Shown piece by piece: positions 51,894 to 60,089 of a DNA stretch of 64,000 nucleotides. The stretch's first letter is position 1. Each line of letters starts with the position of its first letter. Position numbers and translations under genes: made by a program. The notes below the pieces were generated by a model, which worked only from the letters and a program-made list of their open reading frames with translations, did not search any database and was not told the DNA's origin. The stretch lies in NCBI RefSeq assembly GCF_034928825.1, contig NZ_JAYFUL010000018.1:51117-115116 (forward strand). The letters are read 5' to 3'. This DNA comes from Arcicella aquatica (GTDB taxonomy: Bacteria; Bacteroidota; Bacteroidia; Cytophagales; Spirosomataceae).

Positions 51894-51916
51894 TTACCTA
51901 AACGTATTACTATCAG

Positions 51917-51949
51917 GCCTGTAAGCTTATCCACTTACAGGCTTTTTTT
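51917..51949 (+). terminator. Terminator after TPR gene
   Basis: GCCTGTAAG (51917-51925) pairs with CTTACAGGC (51934-51942) around an 8-nt loop, then seven Ts. A perfect DnaA-box match begins at the end of the T-run (51949-51957). Confidence 0.85.
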
Positions 51950-52096
51950 GTGGATAAACCGCTAAATGTCATTGTATGGTTTGAAACTCTACTTGATTGC
52001 TTTAAATAAAATTTGCTAAGACCATTTTAATCAAAGTGGCCTGCTTTTTATTTTTTGTGTCTATCCTCTAATTATTCACAATCAAGTAAAATAGCC

Positions 52097-53170
52097 ATGA
52101 AAAAACTCTTCTCTTTACTCTTCATTATTAGTCTTGCTTTTTGCAATGAGCTGTTGGCTCAACAACCAAAAATCGTTTTTGCCTGCAATTATTTTGGTAA
52201 GCAGGTATTACCTCAAGATATTTGTCCACAAACGATGGGATACATTTCTGAAAGTCATGCCGCAGAAGTAATCGGAAAATTTGCCAAAAAAATGGGACAA
52301 ATTCATAGCAAGTTTAAAGTAATGCAATGTTCAAATACGGATAATTGTTTTGCGACTATCATTGAAGGACAACCCTATATTATTTATGACCGCGACTTTT
52401 TGGGCAGAGTAGAACGGACAGCTCAAACCGACTGGGCAGCGATTTCTATCTTAGCGCATGAGATTGGGCATCATGCCAATTTCCATACCATAGACGGAGA
52501 AGGAAGTCGTCCTGAAAAAGAATTAGAGGCTGATTATTTTTCAGGTTTTTGGTTACACCAAATGGGTGCTACTTTAGAACAGTCACAACAAGCTATTCAG
52601 CATTTTCAAGAAGAGTTTGTAACCACTACACATCCGCCAAAGTCGCAAAGATTAGAGGCTATCAAAAAAGGATGGCTAGAAGCTGATAGCGATAAGTTGG
52701 TGGAGGTATCGAGAGCATCAAAAAATGACCAAACAAATGTTCATTCGAATGTTGATAGAAAAATTGAAAATATAGAAGTTGTTGAAAATAAGTTACTTAG
52801 TGTCAATGAAGCTTCCTTCAAGAAAACAGGTTGTGTGACTGGGAATTGCAAAGATGGAGAAGGGCTATTTGTCCACAAAACACAGGGGAGTTATCAAGGA
52901 ATGTGGAAAAGTGGTAAAAGAGATGGTTATGGAATACAGTATTATCCAAACGGAAATAAAATGTATGAGGGAGAATATCGAGCGGGCAAACGTGAAGGGA
53001 ACGGTATTTATTATTTCCAAAACGGAGAGCGATTTGAAGGCAAGTTTTTAAATGATGGTACAACAGACGACGGATATTATATCTTGAAAGATAATGAAGT
53101 AAGTGAAATAGAATTAACTTATTTATATTCAGATGGTAGAAAAGAAATTATCCAAATTGTTAATGAATAG
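52097..53170 (+). CDS. Exported M48-like zinc metalloprotease fused to MORN repeats
   Basis: 357 residues from the ATG at 52097 (MKKLFSLLFIISLAFCNELL); a GTG-started extension was dropped. Signal peptide 1-22. The zinc motif HExxH is in ILAHEIGHHANFHT (about residues 120-133), with the likely third ligand Glu in RPEKELEADYFSGFWLHQMG. The C-terminal part (about 255-335) carries MORN repeats: GSYQGMWKSGKRDGYGIQYY, YEGEYRAGKREGNGIYYF, FEGKFLNDG. MORN repeats act in membrane or protein association, so this may be a localised peptidase. The combination is unusual. Function inferred only from domains. Confidence 0.85.
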   Translation: MKKLFSLLFIISLAFCNELLAQQPKIVFACNYFGKQVLPQDICPQTMGYISESHAAEVIGKFAKKMGQIHSKFKVMQCSNTDNCFATIIEGQPYIIYDRDFLGRVERTAQTDWAAISILAHEIGHHANFHTIDGEGSRPEKELEADYFSGFWLHQMGATLEQSQQAIQHFQEEFVTTTHPPKSQRLEAIKKGWLEADSDKLVEVSRASKNDQTNVHSNVDRKIENIEVVENKLLSVNEASFKKTGCVTGNCKDGEGLFVHKTQGSYQGMWKSGKRDGYGIQYYPNGNKMYEGEYRAGKREGNGIYYFQNGERFEGKFLNDGTTDDGYYILKDNEVSEIELTYLYSDGRKEIIQIVNE

Positions 53171-53303
53171 AAAGGAATGTGGATAAAAGTAAATTTTAGC
53201 AAAAAATAGTGATTAATAATCTACTGTTAAATTCTTTGTTTGAAATACTTAAAAAATACAAAATAATTATGCTTGCATACTATTTTCATTTATTTAAACT
53301 TGT

Positions 53304-53311
53304 TATCTTTG
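53304..53311 (+). promoter_or_regulatory. -7 element of the acyl-CoA ligase gene
   Basis: TATCTTTG, full match, 74 bp before the ATG at 53386. A perfect DnaA-box 9-mer lies further upstream at 53178-53186. Confidence 0.5.
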
Positions 53312-53385
53312 TTTAACGCTATTGTAAAATATAGGGTTTAATTTGTATTTTATTTTGAAAAGGCATCGAATAAACTAAGATAGTC

Positions 53386-55158
53386 ATGAAGAGCAATCCT
53401 AACATTACCAGAGTATTTGATTTACTACCTAATTGTGTACAAGCAGTAAATAAAGAAGACACCTTCGCTAGTAAAGTAAAAGGTGAGTGGAAAAAATATA
53501 GTGCTACAGAAGTAATAGAAATCGTTAATAAAGTAAGCGTTGGCTTAATCAAATTAGGGGTTAAAAAAGACGATAAAATTGCGCTGATTTCTAATAACAG
53601 ACCAGAATGGAATTTTATTGAGTTAGGAGTTCAGCAAGTAGGTGCTGTATTGGTGCCAATGTATCCAACCATCACGATTGAAGATTATCGTTATATTTTT
53701 ACGGATGCAGAAGTGAAATTGATTTTTGTTTCTGACAAGGCCTTGCTAGCAAAAGTACTTGAAGCTACCAGTGTTTTGGAAGGCATAGAAGGTATCTATT
53801 CTTTTGATCCTTTTAAAGGAACAAAACATTGGACAGAATTATTATACTTAGCTAAAGGTGAGGATTTTGCTCAAATAGAACCTTATAAAGCAGCTGTTCA
53901 TCCAGACGATTTGTTGACACTGATTTATACTTCGGGAACTACAGGGAAACCGAAAGGAGTAATGCTGACGCACGATAATATCGTTTCTAACATTGATGGA
54001 TTGGTGATTGGAAAGCATTTAGAATTATCATCTGATGACAAAGCCCTTAGCTTCCTTCCGCTTTGCCACATCTACGAGCGTACCGATGTATATGTGTATA
54101 TGTATTATGGCGTTTCGGTATATTATGCCGAAAGTATGGATACCATTGCCGATAATCTAAAAGATGTTAAGCCGCAAGTATTCGCAACGGTTCCGAGATT
54201 GCTAGAAAAAGTATATGATAAGATTGTAGCGAAAGGCTACGAATTATCGGGTATTAAAAAACAGCTTTTCTTTTGGGCATTGAACCTAGGATTGAAATAC
54301 GACCCAATGAAGGATATGGGTTTTTGGTATAATACACAGTTGAAAATTGCGAGAAAATTAATATTTAGTAAGTGGAAAGAGGCCTTAGGAGGCAATATCA
54401 AAATCATTGCTTCTGGTTCGGCTGCTTTGCAACCTCGTTTATCAAGGGTATTTTGGGCTGCCGAAATACCGATTGCTGAAGGCTATGGATTGACTGAAAC
54501 TTCGCCTGTAGTTTCATCAAGTATCTTATCTGATTTTAGAGTGGGTTGTGTAGGTACAGTATTACCAAATGTGGAGTTGAAAATTGCTGAAGACGGAGAA
54601 ATTTGTGTAAAAGGGCCATCTATCATGAAAGGCTACTATAAAAGACCAGATGCTACTGCCGAAGCGATAGATGCGGATGGCTGGTTTCATACAGGAGATA
54701 TAGGTGAACTTTTTGAAGGACGTTATTTGAAAATTACAGATAGAAAAAAGGAAATCTTCAAAACATCTGGTGGTAAGTATGTAGCACCACAGGTAATAGA
54801 AAATAAATTGAAAGAATCTGTATTGATTGAACAAGCAATCGTTGTAGGAGAGGGACAAAAATTCCCGTCAGCTTTGGTTGTACCTGAATTCAATGCCTTA
54901 AAAGAGTGGTGTACTAGAAACGGTGTAGACTGTAAAGATGCTACTCAGATGATTAAGAATGATAAGGTAAAAGAGAAAATAGATGAAGTAGTAAAAGACT
55001 TGATGAAGAATGTTGCTCAATATGAACAAGTAAAAAAGGTAGAATTATTACCTAAATTATTTACGATTGAATCGGGCGAATTAACACCGACATTAAAGCT
55101 AAAAAGAAAAATCATTCATAATAATTATAAAGAGTTGATTGAAGGAATATATAATTAA
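53386..55158 (+). CDS. Long-chain fatty acid-CoA ligase (AMP-forming)
   Basis: 590 residues. The AMP-binding signature is LIYTSGTTGKPKGVMLTHDN (about 180-199). Further adenylating-enzyme motifs are SFLPLCHIYERTD, EGYGLTETSPVVS, GWFHTGDIGELFEGRYLKIT and DRKKEIFKTSGGKYVAPQVI, the last including the C-terminal hinge and catalytic-Lys region. The length and the PLCHIYER wording fit the long-chain FadD15-like group. It activates fatty acids for degradation or lipid synthesis. Monocistronic; the first hairpin of a 250-bp repeat element lies just downstream and can end it. Confidence 0.94.
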   Translation: MKSNPNITRVFDLLPNCVQAVNKEDTFASKVKGEWKKYSATEVIEIVNKVSVGLIKLGVKKDDKIALISNNRPEWNFIELGVQQVGAVLVPMYPTITIEDYRYIFTDAEVKLIFVSDKALLAKVLEATSVLEGIEGIYSFDPFKGTKHWTELLYLAKGEDFAQIEPYKAAVHPDDLLTLIYTSGTTGKPKGVMLTHDNIVSNIDGLVIGKHLELSSDDKALSFLPLCHIYERTDVYVYMYYGVSVYYAESMDTIADNLKDVKPQVFATVPRLLEKVYDKIVAKGYELSGIKKQLFFWALNLGLKYDPMKDMGFWYNTQLKIARKLIFSKWKEALGGNIKIIASGSAALQPRLSRVFWAAEIPIAEGYGLTETSPVVSSSILSDFRVGCVGTVLPNVELKIAEDGEICVKGPSIMKGYYKRPDATAEAIDADGWFHTGDIGELFEGRYLKITDRKKEIFKTSGGKYVAPQVIENKLKESVLIEQAIVVGEGQKFPSALVVPEFNALKEWCTRNGVDCKDATQMIKNDKVKEKIDEVVKDLMKNVAQYEQVKKVELLPKLFTIESGELTPTLKLKRKIIHNNYKELIEGIYN

Positions 55159-55184
55159 GCCCTTTATAATTTTCCAAATTGTGG

Positions 55185-55434
55185 AATCAAACATGAGTAA
55201 TCCCGAATTTTAAAATCATAAAAAAGCGGTCTAAATTTGTTTTTCGACCGCTTTTTTATGATTGATGGGTAACGAATTCCTACTGTTTGAGCGAAGCGAG
55301 TTTAGGAATTCTTGATTTTTTTGTTACTTTTTGCATCAAGGCAAAAAGTAAGGACGAGAATAAATCCAAAAAACATTAAAATCTTTTAAAACTTGCTTTT
55401 CCAAGAGAAAATTCGGGATGACTCATGTTTGATT
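55185..55434. repeat. Repeat element copy 1 (250 bp, terminal inverted repeats, three hairpins)
   Basis: The ends 55185-55211 and 55408-55434 are 27-bp inverted repeats with one mismatch (ATGAGTNATCCCGAA core). Inside are: hairpin 1, an 18-bp perfect stem (55214-55231 / 55246-55263) that can terminate the acyl-CoA ligase gene; hairpin 2, GAATTCCTA / TAGGAATTC (55274-55282 / 55303-55311); and hairpin 3, TTACTTTTTGC / GCAAAAAGTAA around ATCAAG (55324-55351). No long frame. A second copy lies at 58162-58408. No target-site duplication is obvious. Confidence 0.85.
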
Positions 55435-55457
55435 GATGATTTGAGTAAATGATTATA

Positions 55458-55470
55458 GTTCCTTAGGAAC
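55458..55470. repeat. Short palindrome GTTCCTTAGGAAC
   Basis: Six-base arms around a single T. It is part of the repeat cluster between the 250-bp element and thrC. Confidence 0.5.
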
Positions 55471-55503
55471 ATTATATCAGTAGAAATATATTGTAACCCT
55501 ACT

Positions 55504-55547
55504 GTCAGCCCCATCGGGGCGAAATATTTCGCCCCGATGGGGCTGAC
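55504..55547. repeat. 44-bp perfect palindrome without a loop
   Basis: The arms 55504-55525 and 55526-55547 are exact reverse complements that meet at AAAT/ATTT. With one mismatch it extends to 50 bp (55501-55550). It is far more GC-rich (CAGCCCCATCGGGGCG) than its surroundings. A smaller hairpin GCCTC-TAC-GAGGC follows at 55581-55593 next to the thrC stop. Palindromes this long without a spacer are usually unstable in DNA. Confidence 0.85.
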
Positions 55548-55606
55548 GGTAAATTGTTATTCAGCGACTACCGATATTTCGCCTCTACGAGGCTGTTAAT
55601 TTTTTA

Positions 55607-56914
55607 CTATAAAGAAAGCAAGTAATTTTTAAAGCTTGCAAAATCTTTCGTCATCGGTATTGCTACTTTTTCTTTAGATAACAATGCCGATAATCTTTTA
55701 GGAATTTCTACAGAAGTACCCAAAGTATCTTCTACTACATCTAAAAATTTAGCATAATGAGCAGTAGAAAGCAACACACCTGCTACTTCATCAGAAAGCG
55801 TATTTGTATAAGATTTCAGCCCTAAATAAGCCACGGCAGTATGTGGACACATGACATAATTGGTTCTTTCAAAAACATCTTTCATAGCAATTTTGGTTTG
55901 CTCATCATTGCTAGAATCTCCTGCGATATGTTTTACTACTTCTTCATAAGCATCACCTGCTAATAAACGCATCCTGATAAAATTGGATGGATTCCCCACA
56001 TCCATTGCATTTGAAATAGTTTCTTTAGATGGCTTTGGTTCATAATTGCCAGTAGCTAAATAGCTCGGAACAATGTTGTTTACATTGGTTGCTGCTACAA
56101 ACATTTTTACAGGCAAGCCCATTTTCTGAGCAATTAATCCTGCTGATAAGTTGCCAAAATTTCCACTTGGTACACAGAAAACAACAGGTTTGGTATTGCC
56201 TGCTTTCTTCAATTGGGCATAAGCATTGAAATAATAAAACGATTGAGGAATCAATCGGCTAATGTTGATAGAATTGGCAGAAGCCAAATTGATGGTTGAA
56301 GACAGTTCTTTGTCTAAGAATGCAGCTTTCACCATAGCCTGACAATCATCAAAAGTTCCATCTACTTCTAGAGCCGTTACGTTCTCGCCGAGGGTGGTTA
56401 ATTGCTTTTCTTGAATATCCGATACTTTGCCAGTTGGATACAAAATAGTTACTTTAATACCAGGCGTTTTATAAAATCCCTGTGCCACCGCTCCACCAGT
56501 ATCGCCAGATGTTGCTACAAGAATATGAATATCTTTGTGCGACTTTTGTAAAAAGTAGGACATCAATGATGCCATGAACCTTGCCCCAAAATCTTTGAAT
56601 GCCATAGATGGTCCATGAAACAACTCTAATACATAAGTATCTTTTTCAAGAGTGACCAAAGGTGCATCAAAATCGATAGCTCTTTCAACAATCATTTTAA
56701 TATCATCCTCAGGGATATCGTCGCCCAATAATGTTTTAGTTACTTCAAAGGCAATTTCTGAAATTGATAGTGTTTCTATTTTATCAAAAAAAGAAGAGGG
56801 TAAAGTCGGAATAACATGCGGCATATATAAGCCATTGTCTGGAGGGAGTCCTCTAAATACTGCTTCTTCCAAAGAAACATCATCACTTTGATGATTTGTG
56901 CTGTAAAGTATCAT
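55607..56914 (-). CDS. thrC: Threonine synthase
   Basis: 435 residues. The N-terminal family segment is MILYSTNHQSDDVSLEEAVF and RGLPPDNGLYMP; the PLP-lysine region is LELFHGPSMAFKDFGARFMA, with Lys at about 107; further motifs are VATSGDTGGAVAQGF, VVFCVPSGNFGNLSAGLIAQ and CPHTAVAYLGLK. It converts O-phosphohomoserine to threonine. The length fits the short bacterial/yeast-type enzyme. thrA and thrB, normally just upstream in an operon, are not present here within the window, so the pathway is split. Confidence 0.95.
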   Translation of the reverse strand: MILYSTNHQSDDVSLEEAVFRGLPPDNGLYMPHVIPTLPSSFFDKIETLSISEIAFEVTKTLLGDDIPEDDIKMIVERAIDFDAPLVTLEKDTYVLELFHGPSMAFKDFGARFMASLMSYFLQKSHKDIHILVATSGDTGGAVAQGFYKTPGIKVTILYPTGKVSDIQEKQLTTLGENVTALEVDGTFDDCQAMVKAAFLDKELSSTINLASANSINISRLIPQSFYYFNAYAQLKKAGNTKPVVFCVPSGNFGNLSAGLIAQKMGLPVKMFVAATNVNNIVPSYLATGNYEPKPSKETISNAMDVGNPSNFIRMRLLAGDAYEEVVKHIAGDSSNDEQTKIAMKDVFERTNYVMCPHTAVAYLGLKSYTNTLSDEVAGVLLSTAHYAKFLDVVEDTLGTSVEIPKRLSALLSKEKVAIPMTKDFASFKNYLLSL

Positions 56915-57166
56915 AATTATTTGGAACAGATAAAACCTTCAATTTCAAAACCTTCGTGGCAAGAAATCTTGTAAATTAGTATCATCAAAAGCTTAAAAAA
57001 TGTTGATTCCTTTTTTTTGACAATGACTATAAAAAATGGCTTACAGCTTACAGCCTAAAGCTTATAGCGGTAAAACAATACAAAATTAGTTCAAAAGCCT
57101 GAATTACAGAATAAACATTTTAATTTCTGTTGTTTAACATCATATTCATTTTAATACCTAACACCC

Positions 57167-58150
57167 ATGTATAAAAAACTACAAGCTTATCTACGTGATT
57201 TTTTCGCTTTTAATCAAACAGAAATAAAAGGCTTTGTTTTGCTTATTTTTTTAATCTTTTTGCTCATTATTTTTACTTTCATTTTTGATTATCTTCCTGA
57301 AAAACAAGTTGTTAATGATTCAGTGAATCCGAAGAAGATTGAAGCGTTAATGGCAAAGATTGAAATCAAAGAACGTTCTGAGCATCCGAGAGATTATGAA
57401 AATAATTTTTCCGATAAATACGCTAAAGAAAATGCCTTTAAAGAGGAGGCTAGGACCATTACATTATTCAAATTTGACCCTAACTTAGCTAATTCAGACG
57501 ACTTACAAAAGCTAGGAATAGCTCCTTGGCTAGCCGAACGAATAGTCAATTATCGAAATAAAGGAGGAAAATTTAAAGCTAAAGAGGATTTAAAGAAAAT
57601 ATATAGTTTCCCGATATCCCTCTATGAAAAGCTAGAGCCTTATATCGTTTTAACAAATTCGCCAGTACTTCAACCAAATGTCAGTAGTACAAAAGTTGAT
57701 GTGGTAACAGAAAAGAATTTGCCAACAACAAATGTTACTAAGGAAAATTTCAAGCCTGTGAGTTTTGATTTAAACAGAGCTGATACCAATGACTTAAAGA
57801 AATTAAAAGGTATTGCATCTAAGCGAGCTATTAGAATAATTCAAGAACGAGAGAAACTTGGAGGCTTTTATTCAGTAGAACAAGTACGCAATATTTGGGG
57901 ATTAGATTCTATTTCAGTTGACGAACTATTGAAATATGGGACAGTTAAAAACCCTCAAATCAGGAAAATTAAGATTAACGAAGTGACCTTAGACGAATTC
58001 AAACATCCTTATTTACGTCCTTATGTTGCCAAAGCCATCATTGCATATCGCCAACAGCACGGAAATTTTTCGAGCCGAAAAGATTTAGAGAATATAAAGC
58101 TTTTGGATGAACAAACAATCAACAAGCTTTTACCATATCTGGCATTCTAA
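57167..58150 (+). CDS. ComEA-like helix-hairpin-helix protein
   Basis: 327 residues. One membrane helix (about 22-43) near the N-terminus, so membrane-anchored with the rest outside. Three helix-hairpin-helix units follow: FDPNLANSDDLQKLGIAPWL with AERIVNYRNKGGKFKAKEDL, FDLNRADTNDLKKLKGIASK with RAIRIIQEREKLGGFYSVEQ, and the last unit HPYLRPYVAKAIIAYRQQHG. HhH units bind DNA without sequence preference, as in the competence receptor ComEA. ComF (37994-38671) is in the window too, but the two are far apart. Confidence 0.88.
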   Translation: MYKKLQAYLRDFFAFNQTEIKGFVLLIFLIFLLIIFTFIFDYLPEKQVVNDSVNPKKIEALMAKIEIKERSEHPRDYENNFSDKYAKENAFKEEARTITLFKFDPNLANSDDLQKLGIAPWLAERIVNYRNKGGKFKAKEDLKKIYSFPISLYEKLEPYIVLTNSPVLQPNVSSTKVDVVTEKNLPTTNVTKENFKPVSFDLNRADTNDLKKLKGIASKRAIRIIQEREKLGGFYSVEQVRNIWGLDSISVDELLKYGTVKNPQIRKIKINEVTLDEFKHPYLRPYVAKAIIAYRQQHGNFSSRKDLENIKLLDEQTINKLLPYLAF

Positions 58151-58161
58151 AACAGTAAAAA

Positions 58162-58408
58162 ATGAGTTATCCCGAAGTTCAAAATCATAAAAAAAGCGGT
58201 CGAAAAACTAATTTAGACCGCTTTTTTATGATTGATGGGCAACGAATTCCTACTGTTTGAGCGGAGCGAGTTTAGGAATTCTTGATTTTCTTTTGTTACT
58301 TTTCTTTCATCAAGGAAAGAAAAGTAAGGACTAGACGATAATTAAGTAGAAAACCTCATAAATTGTCTCCAAAACGAATAATTTTAGGAAAAATTCGGGA
58401 TGACTCAT
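58162..58408. repeat. Repeat element copy 2 (247 bp)
   Basis: The ends carry ATGAGTTATCCCGAA (58162-58176) and TTCGGGATGACTCAT (58394-58408). Hairpin 1 (58183-58201 / 58216-58233) has the same arms as copy 1, but its 14-nt loop is the reverse complement of the copy 1 loop with one mismatch. Hairpin 2 is identical (58244-58252 / 58273-58281). Hairpin 3 is TTACTTTTCTTTC / GAAAGAAAAGTAA (58296-58327) around the same ATCAAG loop; both arms differ from copy 1 but still pair. It starts 11 bp after the stop of the HhH gene. Confidence 0.85.
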
Positions 58409-58461
58409 GTTAGAATTAAGTTACAAAAATTACGAGATGGAATCTCGTTTTACGGAATAAT

Positions 58462-59094
58462 ATGATACCACTTTCAGACTTACTCGTTTTTATCGTTGCC
58501 GCTTTTGGCTTGGTCATCACGCCAGGTCCCAACATGATATACCTAATATCACGTTCTATCTCACAAGGCAAACAAGCAGGAATGATTTCACTAGCAGGAG
58601 TCATTGTAGGTTTTCTATTCCATGTCATCATGGTCTCTTTCGGACTTACGGCTATTTTGATGGCTGTACCTTTTGCTTATTCCTTGCTGAAATGGCTAGG
58701 CGTTGGCTACTTATTGTATTTAGCTTGGAACGCCATCAAGCCAGGAAGTAAATCATTTTTTGAAACAACGACTTTGAAAGACGATAGTAATTTCAAACTT
58801 TTTCAGATGGGATTTCTTACCAATGTGCTCAATCCTAAAATTGCTGTTTTCTATATGTCGTTCTTTCCACAGTTTATTAAACCCGAATATGGCAATGTAT
58901 TATTACAGAACTTTCAATTAGGACTTACCCAAATGACGGTCAGTTTTACGGTCAATTTAATGATAGTATTGTTTGCATCCAGAATAGCCATCTGGTTTGG
59001 TAGCCGACCTACTTGGATTAAAATTCAAAAATGGTTTATGGCGGGTATTTTAAGTAGTCTAGCCCTGAAATTAGCCTTTGATAAAGCCAAATGA
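58462..59094 (+). CDS. LysE family amino acid exporter
   Basis: 210 residues, normal length for LysE/RhtB. Family N-terminal motif AFGLVITPGPNMIYLISRSI and SQGKQAGMISLAG, then KWLGVGYLLYLAWNAIKPGS and MGFLTNVLNPKIAVFYMSFF with PQFI. Six hydrophobic segments are visible. Such proteins export amino acids such as homoserine, threonine or lysine. thrC is 1.5 kb away, but on the other strand, so a link to threonine is only suggestive. Confidence 0.92.
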   Translation: MIPLSDLLVFIVAAFGLVITPGPNMIYLISRSISQGKQAGMISLAGVIVGFLFHVIMVSFGLTAILMAVPFAYSLLKWLGVGYLLYLAWNAIKPGSKSFFETTTLKDDSNFKLFQMGFLTNVLNPKIAVFYMSFFPQFIKPEYGNVLLQNFQLGLTQMTVSFTVNLMIVLFASRIAIWFGSRPTWIKIQKWFMAGILSSLALKLAFDKAK

Positions 59095-59161
59095 ATATTT
59101 ATTCTAGTTATTGTTCAATGAGTTATGAAAACAAGGTAAATTTTACAATAAACAAATCTCT

Positions 59162-59812
59162 ATGAAACAGATTATATTATTATCAATCGTATTATTTTTA
59201 AATTGTTCTGGTGCCGAGGATTGCCCACAAAATATAAATATTTTACCTATGTATGGAGGAGTAAAAAAATGCAAAGAGCAAATAGAAATCGATAAAGACT
59301 TCCTTAATGAATGTGACAGATTTTTTAAAAACAGAAATAAAGCTATATCGCATCATTTATATAGAGCGTGGGAGTATTATTATAAAAATGACTTTGATAC
59401 TTCAATGAAAAGATTTAATCAGGCTTGGTTATTGGATAGTACCAATGCTGATGTTTATTGGGGTTTTGGAAATATACTTGGACGACAATTGAAGTTTGAT
59501 GAGTCATTAATATACTTTAATAAATCCTTAAAATTAAATGCTAAAAATTCTAAGGTATGGCTTTCAAGAGGAACAAGTTATGCCCAAATGTTTATTAAAA
59601 ACAATGATATTAAATTGTTGAATAAAGCAATTGATAATTTTAGAATATCTGTTGAATTAGATAATAAAAACGTAGAGGCGTATTCTCAATTAGCAATAGC
59701 TTATTCATATTATATGGAAAAAGATAGTGCTTTAGTTTTTTTGAAGATTACAGATAAATTAGACCCTAATGCAATTAATTCAGAAGCGAGAAAGTTTATT
59801 CTCGAAAAATGA
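59162..59812 (+). CDS. TPR lipoprotein
   Basis: 216 residues. The signal peptide ends in LFLNCSGAEDC with a likely lipobox Cys at 15. TPR-like helices start near residue 70: YYKNDFDTSMKRFNQAWLLD, VYWGFGNILGRQLKFDESLI, VWLSRGTSYAQMF, AYSQLAIAYSYYMEKDSALV. Very AT-rich coding sequence. Function unknown. Convergent with the Ada-type zinc-protein gene, 4 bp apart. Confidence 0.78.
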   Translation: MKQIILLSIVLFLNCSGAEDCPQNINILPMYGGVKKCKEQIEIDKDFLNECDRFFKNRNKAISHHLYRAWEYYYKNDFDTSMKRFNQAWLLDSTNADVYWGFGNILGRQLKFDESLIYFNKSLKLNAKNSKVWLSRGTSYAQMFIKNNDIKLLNKAIDNFRISVELDNKNVEAYSQLAIAYSYYMEKDSALVFLKITDKLDPNAINSEARKFILEK

Positions 59813-59816
59813 AGTT

Positions 59817-60089
59817 TTAAAGTATCAATGAATATTTGACCTTTCTCCATTCCAAATACTCCACCCTCATACAATGCCCACAGGGACGAAAACCCAAAGC
59901 AACAGCTTCTTGAATATCTTTAAAGAAGACTCTGTTTTGGGTTTTCATTCTTTTGCCAGATTTACAATTGAGCTTTCCATAAATCTTTAATGACTTATTA
60001 CCACCTATTGTAATTTGCTTGTCTTTTATAAAAGACAGCAGTAAACGGTTTGTTCCATTTTCGTCTAGTATTTCTTGATGTCTTATCAT
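59817..60089 (-). CDS. Stand-alone Ada metal-binding domain protein
   Basis: 90 residues. The Ada zinc-binding domain is recognised by KLNCKSGKRM, NRVFFKDIQEAVALGFRPCG and HCMRVEYLEW. Three cysteines fit the cluster (the first in LNCKSG, two in PCGHC), whereas full Ada has four; the position of Cys42 of Ada is Lys here. The Ada domain repairs methylphosphotriesters by transferring the methyl to cysteine. Whether this variant is active is unclear. The start overlaps the stop of the 2OG oxygenase gene upstream by 4 nt, so they are translated together. Confidence 0.85.
   Translation of the reverse strand: MIRHQEILDENGTNRLLLSFIKDKQITIGGNKSLKIYGKLNCKSGKRMKTQNRVFFKDIQEAVALGFRPCGHCMRVEYLEWRKVKYSLIL

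Noticed and set aside
55185..58408. Insertion sequences
   Set aside because: The elements have inverted ends but no transposase gene or remnant and no visible target duplication, so only a non-autonomous element can be proposed.
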